DNA from: Betaproteobacteria bacterium
GTDB lineage: Bacteria; Pseudomonadota; Gammaproteobacteria; Burkholderiales; SG8-39
Direction of reading: 5' to 3'
Length of the DNA stretch: 5,778 nucleotides
NCBI GenBank assembly: GCA_019509895.1
Contig: JAEKLK010000280.1
Coordinates: 1-5,778 of the forward strand
Shown here in pieces: positions 1-5,106 of this stretch (within the stretch, counting starts at the first letter, position 1; every line of letters starts with the position of its first letter). The position numbers and the translations under genes are program-made. The notes beneath the pieces are model-generated. The model ran no database searches. It was not told where the DNA came from and saw only the letters and a program-made list of their open reading frames with translations.

Positions 1-496
1 CGCGTCCGGCCGAGCTCCGATAGAAGAGCGCGAAGAAGAGCACCAGTAGCACGCCGACGGCGATGAAGATGACGATCGCGTCGCCGGTAAGCACCAGCTC
101 GCCGAGGAGAAGCGGCGGGAAATCGAACACGCGCGGCATCGGCAGGACCTCGCGGCCCCACACCGCGCGCGCGATGCCGCGCAGCACGTAGCCGAACGCT
201 ATGCACATCAGTGCGAAGCCGACATGCGGGCCCGCCTTGATGCGCTCGATCAGGCCGATCTCGATCGCCAGCCCCAGCACGGCGAGCAGCACGACGGCGA
301 GCGCGGCCGAGGCATAGAACGGCAGCCCGGCGAGCACGACCAGCAGGTAGACGACGAAGGCGCCGGCCATCACCAGGTCGCCGTGGCCGAAGTTCACGAC
401 GGTCGTGCCGCGGTACACCACGCACATCGACAGCGCGACCAGCGCGTAGATGGCGCCCTGAGCGAGGCCGCTTAGTGCGAGCTGCAGCGCGAACAA
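1..496 (-). CDS. livH: Branched-chain amino acid-type ABC transporter permease, LivH family (partial, cut at left edge)
   Basis: This is the N-terminal 165 residues of an inner-membrane permease of a branched-chain-amino-acid-type (HAAT) ABC importer; the family is usually about 290 residues, so the C-terminal part lies outside the window. The opening motif GAIYALVALSM (residues 14-24), followed by VVYRGTTVVNFGHGDLVMAG, is the LivH signature. Long hydrophobic segments follow (about 45-75 and 140-160), and a middle part reading FGYVLRGIARAVWG matches the family's conserved cytoplasmic/TM region. The start is TTG at 496-494. An in-frame stop at 550-548 and the lack of ATG or GTG between them make TTG the only usual start, although no clear Shine-Dalgarno is visible. 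It lies downstream of the binding-protein gene on the same strand, so the two probably belong to one transporter. The substrate could be an amino acid, urea, an amide or an aromatic acid. Confidence 0.93.
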   Translation of the reverse strand, partial: MFALQLALSGLAQGAIYALVALSMCVVYRGTTVVNFGHGDLVMAGAFVVYLLVVLAGLPFYASAALAVVLLAVLGLAIEIGLIERIKAGPHVGFALMCIAFGYVLRGIARAVWGREVLPMPRVFDFPPLLLGELVLTGDAIVIFIAVGVLLVLFFALFYRSSAGR

Positions 497-511
497 GGAT
501 GTTCTGCGGCA

Positions 512-624
512 GTCGTCCCCGCGAAGGCGGGGACCCCGTTTAGAGAATTAGAGAGCCTGCGCAGAAGTGCTTCCACTTGGGATTCGTAGCGGCTTAACGG
601 GGTCCCCGCCTTCGCGGGGACGAC
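512..624. repeat. Inverted pair of 29-bp GC-rich palindromic repeats (REPIN-like doublet)
   Basis: Positions 512-540 and 596-624 are perfect 29-base reverse complements of each other, separated by 55 bases. Each arm is itself a palindrome: GTCCCCGC and GCGGGGAC form an 8-bp stem (515-522 with 527-534; 602-609 with 614-621) around a four-base loop. A third, slightly diverged copy lies at 1842-1870. Extragenic palindromes arranged as an inverted pair are typical of REP doublets (REPINs), which are moved by RAYT transposases; no such transposase is in this window. The pair fills most of the 157-base gap between the binding-protein and permease genes. In the leftward transcript it could fold into hairpins that slow or partly terminate transcription or protect the 3' end of the upstream message; there is no clear T-tract. 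The repeat itself is seen directly; its mobility and function are inferred. Confidence 0.8.
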
Positions 625-653
625 GATTTACCGCTTCTCAGAGTATCCCTAGA

Positions 654-1808
654 TCACAGCGGCTTGCCCCAGCTCTTCAGCACCGTCGGCTTGCCCTTCA
701 CGAAACCGGCGACCGCAACGTCCTTCACGCCATCGCGGTCCGTCGGGCTCCAGGTGATGTGGCCCGCGAGCACGTGCGTATCGAAATCCTTGGTGCGATC
801 CAGTTCGGCGATCAGCTTCTCGCGCGTCGGCTCGCGTCCCGCGCGCTTGAGCGCCTCGACCACCGCTGCGGCGCCGCCCATCGAGATCAGGCTGAACGCC
901 GTCAGCGACTCGTTGGGGTAGTACTTCTTCAGGATGTCGGCAAACGGCTTGAGCCGGGGCCCATCGAGGTTGTCGGCGTACATATGCGGCACGTAGTAGT
1001 TCGCCACCGTATCGAGGTCGCCGACGCGCTTCAGCGTGTTCTCCAGATCAGTGCCCGCGGTGCCCATCACCGGCACGTTGAGCCCATACTTCTTCGCGTC
1101 CTTGAGGAAGATGGCGGTCTCCGCCTCGTAAAGGCAGGCGATGACGAAGTCCGGATTGACCTGCTTGATCTTCAGCGTCTGCGCCGTGGCGTCCGTCTGT
1201 CCACGCTCGAAGGCCACCTCCACCACCGGCTTGATGTTCCTGGAGGCCAGGAACTCGTTCGCCGGGCCGCAGTAGCTCTTCGCCCAGTCGTCGGTGTGGG
1301 AGATCACCGCCACCTTGGAGGTGCCGGGCTTGCTCGCCACGAACTGTCCCATCGCGACACCCATGGTCTTGCCCACGGGCACGCCGTGGAAAATGTTCCG
1401 GGTCGGCGGCGAGGAAATCGCCGGGTTGGCGGCATGCGCGATCACCCAGGGAACGCCCGACTCGACCACGACCGGCTTGATGGCCATCGCCACCGCGCTG
1501 CAGGAATTGCCGTGCAGCATGAACACCTTGTCCTGGTAGATGAGCTTCTTCACCGCGGCGACGCCCTTGGCGCCGTCGCATGCGTAGTCTTCGAGCACGG
1601 TCTCGATCTTGCGGCCATTCACGCCGCCCTGGTCGTTCACCCATTTGTAGTAAGCGTCGAGGCCGATCTCAGCCTTGCTGTAGCTCGAGGCGTTGCCGGT
1701 GAACGGCCCCATGATGCCGATCTTGATGGCCGTCGGTGTGACCCCGTCCTCCGCGACGGCGGCCGCGCTGACGAGCGCGCAGGCGATGATTAGCGAAAAC
1801 CGTTTCAC
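654..1808 (-). CDS. Periplasmic substrate-binding protein of a HAAT-family ABC transporter (LivK-like, Peripla_BP_6)
   Basis: This 384-residue protein has a Sec signal peptide (MKRFSLII then a hydrophobic core, with probable cleavage after AVA at residue 19) followed by a type I periplasmic-binding fold. The mature start has the family's ligand-site motif GPFTGNASSYSKAEIGLDAYYKWVN (split here as GPFTG at 34-38 and GLDAYYKWVN at 49-58), then GGVNGRKIE, and GNSCSAVAMAIKPVV at 100-114, where the serines normally hold the ligand carboxylate. The length is normal for LivJ/LivK-type proteins. It would capture an amino acid or other small organic acid or amide and hand it to the permease encoded next. 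The start is GTG at 1808-1806, chosen because GGAGGAG sits five bases upstream. The gene lies 66 bases after the isochorismatase-like gene and is probably co-transcribed with it. The ligand cannot be inferred; many homologues in Burkholderiales bind aromatic or amide compounds. Confidence 0.93.
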   Translation of the reverse strand: MKRFSLIIACALVSAAAVAEDGVTPTAIKIGIMGPFTGNASSYSKAEIGLDAYYKWVNDQGGVNGRKIETVLEDYACDGAKGVAAVKKLIYQDKVFMLHGNSCSAVAMAIKPVVVESGVPWVIAHAANPAISSPPTRNIFHGVPVGKTMGVAMGQFVASKPGTSKVAVISHTDDWAKSYCGPANEFLASRNIKPVVEVAFERGQTDATAQTLKIKQVNPDFVIACLYEAETAIFLKDAKKYGLNVPVMGTAGTDLENTLKRVGDLDTVANYYVPHMYADNLDGPRLKPFADILKKYYPNESLTAFSLISMGGAAAVVEALKRAGREPTREKLIAELDRTKDFDTHVLAGHITWSPTDRDGVKDVAVAGFVKGKPTVLKSWGKPL

Positions 1809-1813
1809 GTTTT

Positions 1814-1820
1814 CTCCTCC
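1814..1820 (-). promoter_or_regulatory. Strong Shine-Dalgarno of the binding-protein gene
   Basis: On the minus strand GGAGGAG lies five bases before the GTG start at 1808. This fixes the non-ATG start and suggests efficient independent translation of this gene within the leftward transcript. Confidence 0.8.
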
Positions 1821-1841
1821 CTCTTATATGGACCCTGAGAA

Positions 1842-1870
1842 GTCGTCCCCGCGAAAGCGGGGATCCCGTT
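1842..1870. repeat. Single copy of the 29-bp GC-rich extragenic palindrome
   Basis: This copy matches 512-540 except at two positions (1856, G to A in the loop; 1864, C to T at the stem end). The stem GTCCCCGC/GCGGGGAT spans 1845-1864 around a GAAA loop. It begins to the right of the binding-protein ribosome site and ends four bases before the stop codon of the isochorismatase-like gene, so it occupies nearly half of the 66-base gap. As an mRNA hairpin between two co-directional genes it could stabilise the upstream message or lower read-through; this is inference. Confidence 0.75.
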
Positions 1871-1874
1871 TTGT

Positions 1875-2585
1875 TTATGCCGTCACCGACTCATGCTGGC
1901 GGCTTGCAATCCTGTCGAGCTGCTGCAGGCAGGTCTCGAGCGATTCCACATCGCCGAACTTCGCGTCGATGTCGAAGAGATTCCAGAGCACGGCGCCGGG
2001 GATGCGATCGCCAATGGCTTCGCGCACGGCGATGGGCCTGAAGCCGTCGGCGAGGCCATCGCACACCGTTTCACGCACGCACGCCGACGCCGTGACGCCG
2101 GTGACCACGATCGTGTCGACTCCGGCCGCGCGCAGGTAGCCCGCGAGGTAGGTGCCGTGGAAGGCGCTGGCGCGCTTCTTCACCAGCAGCTGCTCGCCCG
2201 CGATCGGCGCGATGCGCGAGTCGATCTGCCACAAGTGGCGATCGCTCTCCGCCACGGCTTCCACGGGAATCTTGTGGTGCCACAGCCCCATGTCGGTGTT
2301 CGGGTTGTCGCGATCAGTGACCTGGTAGCAGGTCGTCACGTGCACGACTGGAAAGCCGTGGCGCCGGAAGGCCGCGAGCAGCTTCTGCACCGCCGGCATC
2401 ACCTGGTCGTCCATGCGCTCGCAGGTGAACGGGTTGCCAGGACGGGTCCAGGCATTCGCGAGGTCGACGTTGATGAGCGCCGGCTTCGTGCCGAAGCCGA
2501 CGCGGCGCTGGAAGCCGCGCTCGCGATAGCGCCGGGTCGCTTCCGCGAACGCGGCTTCGAGCGCTTCGTTGAGTTTGTCCGACAT
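1875..2585 (-). CDS. Isochorismatase-family cysteine hydrolase (N-carbamoylsarcosine amidase-like)
   Basis: This 236-residue cytosolic protein has the isochorismatase-like fold. The catalytic triad of the family is visible: Asp41 in ALINVDLANAW, Lys136 in LLVKKRASAFHGT, and nucleophile Cys169 in VTGVTASACVRETVCDG. The spacing is close to that of N-carbamoylsarcosine amidohydrolase, and Gly163-Val164-Thr165 matches the strand carrying the family's usual cis-peptide before the nucleophile. Such enzymes hydrolyse C-N bonds of amides or carbamoyl groups (N-carbamoylsarcosine, maleamate, nicotinamide, ureido compounds); true isochorismatases lack the cysteine. The ATG at 2585 is preceded by AGGAGGAG at five bases' spacing. 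It is the first gene of the leftward block, so its product may act on the compound imported by the downstream ABC system. The exact substrate is unknown; maleamate or N-carbamoyl substrates are possible, and the family call is much firmer than any of these. Confidence 0.92.
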   Translation of the reverse strand: MSDKLNEALEAAFAEATRRYRERGFQRRVGFGTKPALINVDLANAWTRPGNPFTCERMDDQVMPAVQKLLAAFRRHGFPVVHVTTCYQVTDRDNPNTDMGLWHHKIPVEAVAESDRHLWQIDSRIAPIAGEQLLVKKRASAFHGTYLAGYLRAAGVDTIVVTGVTASACVRETVCDGLADGFRPIAVREAIGDRIPGAVLWNLFDIDAKFGDVESLETCLQQLDRIASRQHESVTA

Positions 2586-2590
2586 GTCTT

Positions 2591-2598
2591 CTCCTCCT
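2591..2598 (-). promoter_or_regulatory. Strong Shine-Dalgarno of the isochorismatase-like gene
   Basis: AGGAGGAG on the minus strand, five bases before the ATG at 2585, is close to the ideal anti-16S complement and fixes that start. The plus-strand gene on the other side of this short gap has no comparable site. Confidence 0.82.
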
Positions 2599-2623
2599 CA
2601 GCCGAATGATATATGGTCGCTCC
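2599..2623. promoter_or_regulatory. Compact divergent promoter interval with AT-rich core
   Basis: Only 38 bases separate the divergent starts at 2585 (minus) and 2624 (plus). The AT-rich core 2606-2615 reads ATGATATATG. On the minus strand it gives TATCAT (2611-2606), matching five of six bases of the -10 consensus and placed so that transcription would start just before the ribosome site. On the plus strand it gives TATATG (2610-2615), eight bases before the ATG at 2624, which would give a nearly leaderless message. No convincing -35 box is seen on either strand. The promoter call is inferred from spacing and composition. Confidence 0.4.
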
Positions 2624-3592
2624 ATGCAGCACCGCGACCTCACCGTGTTCGATGGACTGATCGTAGCGAACTTCTCGCGCGCGGTGTTCGAGGACATGCG
2701 CCGCGGCGGTCTGACGGCGGCGAACTGCACCTGCTCGATCTGGGAAGGCTTCCGCGGCACGATGGAGAACGTGATGCGCTGGAAGCAGTGGTTCCGCGAG
2801 CACGCGGATCTCATCACCCAGGTCCACACCACCGCCGACATTGCGCGCGCCAAGCGCGAGGGCAAGACCGGCATCGCGCTCGGCTGGCAGAACCTCACGG
2901 GCATCGAGGACCAGATCGGGAGCCTTGCGTTATTCAAGGAACTCGGCGTCGGCATCATGCAAATCGCCTACAACACGCAGAACCTGGTCGGCACCGGGTG
3001 CTATGAGAGCCGCGACGGCGGCCTCTCCGATTTCGGCCACGAGGTCATCGCCGAGATGAACCGCCTGGGCATCCTCTGCGACCTCTCGCACGTCGGGCCG
3101 AAGACCAGCGAGGACGTCATCAAGGCCTCGCGCAAGCCCTGCGCTTACACCCACTGCGCGCCGGCCGCGCTCAAAGCCCATCCGCGGAACAAAAGCGATG
3201 AACAGCTGCGCTTCATCGTCGATCGCGGCGGCTTCGTCGGCGTCACCATGTTTCCGCCGTTCCTGCGCCGCGGCACCGAAGCGACGGTCGACGACTACGT
3301 CGAGGCGATGGAGCATGTCATCAAGCTCTGCGGCGAGGACCAGGTGGGCTTCGGCACCGACTTCACGCAGGGCTACGGCCGGGAGTTCTTCGAGTGGATC
3401 ACGCGCGACAAGGGCTACGCGCGCAAGCTCACCGAGTTCGGCGACATCATCAACCCCGCCGGCATGCGCGAGATCAAGGACTATCCGAACCTCACCGCGG
3501 CGATGGAGAAGCGCGGCTGGGAGGAAGGCCGCATCCGCAAGCTGATGGGCGAGAACTGGGTGCGGCTCCTGCGCGAGGTGTGGGGCGCTTGA
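2624..3592 (+). CDS. Peptidase M19 (membrane/renal dipeptidase) family protein with an altered metal site
   Basis: This 322-residue protein (counted from ATG 2624) belongs to the M19 metallo-dependent hydrolases by its C-terminal two-thirds: GLSDFGHEVIAEMNRLGILCDLSHV, then a histidine 21 residues later in YTHCAPAAL, then NKSDEQLRFI, VGVTMFPPF and VGFGTDFTQG. The two histidines (156, 177) and the aspartate (246) match renal dipeptidase His198, His219 and Asp288. The N-terminal His-x-Asp ligands are missing: the strand reads FDGLIVANF instead of DGHxD, and the bridging glutamate is apparently Gln89 (LGWQNL). Classical dipeptidase activity is therefore doubtful; a mononuclear hydrolase on an amide or lactam-like compound is one option. 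No signal peptide or TM segment is seen, so it is cytosolic despite the family name. An in-frame ATG at 2606 would add six residues; neither start has a Shine-Dalgarno. Its stop overlaps the next gene, implying coupled translation. Confidence 0.9.
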   Translation: MQHRDLTVFDGLIVANFSRAVFEDMRRGGLTAANCTCSIWEGFRGTMENVMRWKQWFREHADLITQVHTTADIARAKREGKTGIALGWQNLTGIEDQIGSLALFKELGVGIMQIAYNTQNLVGTGCYESRDGGLSDFGHEVIAEMNRLGILCDLSHVGPKTSEDVIKASRKPCAYTHCAPAALKAHPRNKSDEQLRFIVDRGGFVGVTMFPPFLRRGTEATVDDYVEAMEHVIKLCGEDQVGFGTDFTQGYGREFFEWITRDKGYARKLTEFGDIINPAGMREIKDYPNLTAAMEKRGWEEGRIRKLMGENWVRLLREVWGA

Positions 3593-4089
3593 AACCCGAA
3601 GTGCCGATCGAGGTCGATGCCTCGAGCGGCGAGTGGTCGGTCGACGGCATGCCGATGATCCTCGTGCCGCGGCACTTCTTCCTGAACAACCACCTCGCCA
3701 TCGAGTCCGCGCTCGGGCGCGAGCGCTACGCCGAGCTGCTGTTTCACGCCGGCCACAAGTCGGCGTATGTCTGGTGCGAGAAGGAGGCGAAGACCCATGC
3801 AATCGAAGGCATCGCCGTCTTCCATCACTACATGAAGCGCCTGTCGCAGCGCGGTTGGGGCCAGTTCCGCGTCGAGTCGCTCGATGCGCCGGCGGGCCGC
3901 GCGCGCGTTCGTGTCCGCCACTCGGTCTTTGCTACGGAAAAAGGCGAGAAGGCCTGCTACATGTTCCGCGGCTGGTTTCCCGGCGCGCTGGAATTCGTGG
4001 CGCAGTCCGGGCGCAAGCTCACATCGACCGAAGTGCAGTGCGCGGCCGAAGGCCACGACCACTGCGTTTTCGAAGTCAGCCCCGCTTAA
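3589..4089 (+). CDS. Stand-alone V4R (4-vinyl reductase) domain protein, predicted zinc and small-ligand binding
   Basis: This 166-residue protein ends in a clear V4R domain: CYMFRGWFPGALEF (123-136), then STEVQCAAEGHDHCVFEV (146-163). The set Cys123, Glu148, Cys151 and Cys159 has the order, and nearly the spacing, of the zinc ligands in the phenol-sensing V4R domain of MopR/PoxR/DmpR-type activators, so zinc binding is likely. V4R domains bind small hydrophobic or aromatic molecules or assist tetrapyrrole enzymes (BchJ). There is no DNA-binding or AAA+ part here, so it is not itself a transcription activator. The start is TTG at 3589, four bases inside the upstream gene, with GAGGTG eight bases before it; GTG at 3601 is an alternative. 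The overlap with the M19 gene points to one operon and a shared substrate or a protein-protein partnership. Its role is unknown. Confidence 0.85.
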   Translation: MKPEVPIEVDASSGEWSVDGMPMILVPRHFFLNNHLAIESALGRERYAELLFHAGHKSAYVWCEKEAKTHAIEGIAVFHHYMKRLSQRGWGQFRVESLDAPAGRARVRVRHSVFATEKGEKACYMFRGWFPGALEFVAQSGRKLTSTEVQCAAEGHDHCVFEVSPA

Positions 4090-4131
4090 TTGGTGACAGT
4101 CACCATTTTTAATTGGTGACTGTCACCATTT
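4086..4131. terminator. Tandem 23-bp palindromic repeat forming a hairpin between convergent genes (probable bidirectional terminator)
   Basis: Two direct copies of a 23-base unit (4086-4108 and 4109-4131) are identical except for the central base (A4098 versus T4121). Each core, GGTGACAGTCACC or GGTGACTGTCACC, is a palindrome, and the two 13-base cores (4092-4104, 4115-4127) are perfect reverse complements of each other, so the RNA can form a 13-bp stem with a 10-base ATTTTTAATT loop. The array fills the whole gap between the convergent V4R and Bug genes and supplies the stop codon on both strands (TAA at 4087-4089 plus; TAA at 4132-4130 minus). U-runs are short, so termination strength is uncertain. 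The repeat is certain; the terminator role is inferred. Confidence 0.7.
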
Positions 4132-5083
4132 AGTCGTTCTTCGCGCCGGAGGCGCGCACGACCGGTCCCCAGCGGCGCAGCTCGTCGGCGACGAAGGCGG
4201 TGAATTCCTTGGCGTCGAGCCGGTTCGGCACGATGCCATCGTGGCGGAGCTTCGTACGCACATCCGAGAGTTCGAGCGCGCGGCGTACTTCTGCATTCAG
4301 CCGGTCGACGATCTCCTGCGGCATGCCGGCCGGGCCGGAGAGCGAGAACCACACGGTGCCGACGATGTTCGGAAAGCCCGACTCGGCGAAGGTCGGCACG
4401 TCGGGATATTCGGGCAGGCGCGCCGAGGAGCTGAGCGCGAGCGCGTGCGCCTTGCCGGCCTTGATCTGCGTCGCTGCGGTCGAGAGCGTGGTCGACACGG
4501 CGGGAATGTGTCCGCCCATGAGATCGGCCACGGCGTTCGAGGCGCCCTTGTAGGGCACGTGCTGCAGATCGATGCCGGCCTCGCGCTTGAAGAGCTCGGC
4601 GACGAGCTGGCCCTGCGTGCCGTTGCCGGGCGAGCCATAGGAGAGCGGCTTCTGCTTCGCGAGCTCGATGAACTCCTTCAGGTTCTTCGCCGGCAGCGAC
4701 GGCGTGACCGCCAGCACCGCCGGCGGACCGCCGAAGAGCGCGATGTGCGTGAAGTCCTTCAGCGGATCGTACGGCGTCCCTTGCGGCAGCTGCGGCGCGA
4801 TGACGTGCGAGGCGATGCCCGAGACGAGCAACGTATAGCCGTCCGCCGGCGCCTTGACCACCTGCTCGGAGCCAAGCACGCCGCCCGCGCCGGGGCGGTT
4901 CTCGACGACGAAGTTCTCCTTCAGCTGCTCGGTGAGCTTCTGTGCGACCAGCCGCCCGAGCGTATCGGCGCTGCCGCCCGGCGCGAATGGCGCGACGATC
5001 TTGACCGGCCGCGCGGGATACGGCTGCGCGCTCGCGACGAAACTGGCGGCGAGCGCAGCGAATGCGAAGAGGATGCGTTTCAT
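4130..5083 (-). CDS. Bug/TctC-family periplasmic solute-binding protein (tripartite tricarboxylate transporter receptor type)
   Basis: This 317-residue protein begins with a Sec signal peptide (MKRILFAFAALAASFVASA, cleavage before QPYP) and continues with the standard Bug-family order: YPARPVKIVAPFAPGGSAD (split: YPARPVKIV at 22-30, FAPGGSAD at 33-40), VVENRPGAGGVLGSEQV (59-75), ADGYTLL, then YGSPGNGTQGQL, HVPYKGASNAVADLMGGHI and GMPQEIVDRLNAEV. These proteins bind small carboxylates, amides or aromatic acids in the periplasm; some serve TctAB transporters, but most are orphan and greatly expanded in Burkholderiales. No tctA or tctB gene is in the window, so this one looks like an orphan receptor. 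The length is normal. ATG at 5083 is chosen because the signal peptide begins there; no good Shine-Dalgarno is seen. The gene diverges from the amidohydrolase 23 bases away, suggesting a shared substrate. Its stop codon lies in the repeat at 4086-4131. Confidence 0.95.
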   Translation of the reverse strand: MKRILFAFAALAASFVASAQPYPARPVKIVAPFAPGGSADTLGRLVAQKLTEQLKENFVVENRPGAGGVLGSEQVVKAPADGYTLLVSGIASHVIAPQLPQGTPYDPLKDFTHIALFGGPPAVLAVTPSLPAKNLKEFIELAKQKPLSYGSPGNGTQGQLVAELFKREAGIDLQHVPYKGASNAVADLMGGHIPAVSTTLSTAATQIKAGKAHALALSSSARLPEYPDVPTFAESGFPNIVGTVWFSLSGPAGMPQEIVDRLNAEVRRALELSDVRTKLRHDGIVPNRLDAKEFTAFVADELRRWGPVVRASGAKND

Positions 5084-5106
5084 GCAGCGATTCTATAATC
5101 GGCGCG
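5084..5106. promoter_or_regulatory. 23-bp divergent promoter with consensus -10 box
   Basis: A perfect TATAAT lies on the plus strand at 5094-5099, seven bases before the ATG at 5107, so a typical start of transcription would fall at or within a base or two of the start codon, giving a leaderless message. The same bases read on the minus strand as ATTATAGAAT, offering TATAGA (5097-5092) eight bases before the ATG at 5083. The segment ATTCTATAAT is nearly symmetric, as expected for a bidirectional -10 region. No clear -35 box and no Shine-Dalgarno is visible for either gene. Confidence 0.5.

Noticed and set aside
596..653. The repeat after the binding-protein stop as a classical Rho-independent terminator
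   Set aside because: The stem is strong, but no T-run follows it on the minus strand, and a co-directional permease gene follows. Attenuation is possible, but a terminator call is not supported.
567..1793. A 408-codon plus-strand open frame antisense to the binding-protein gene
   Set aside because: Its product is low-complexity, rich in Arg, His, Gly and Val, with no recognisable domain, and it runs opposite a gene with a signal peptide and clear family motifs. It is a high-GC shadow frame.
1823..1828. Minus-strand TATAAG as a -10 box for the binding-protein gene
   Set aside because: Transcription would begin inside the Shine-Dalgarno sequence at 1820-1814, which would destroy the ribosome site. 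The match is probably chance.
512..1870. The three GC-rich repeats as a CRISPR remnant
   Set aside because: Spacing is irregular (55 bases, then over 1.2 kb with a gene between), the copies are in mixed orientation, and no cas gene is present.
2606..2623. ATG at 2606 as the start of the M19 gene
   Set aside because: It would add six residues with no ribosome site, and the codon overlaps the likely -10 region for both divergent genes. It is kept as an alternative only.
3394..3588. Upstream extension of the V4R frame into the M19 gene
   Set aside because: The upstream part is a shadow of the M19 coding sequence. V4R-like sequence begins only after the TTG at 3589, which has a good ribosome site. 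A frameshifted fusion is not needed, since the M19 protein ends at its usual C-terminal length.
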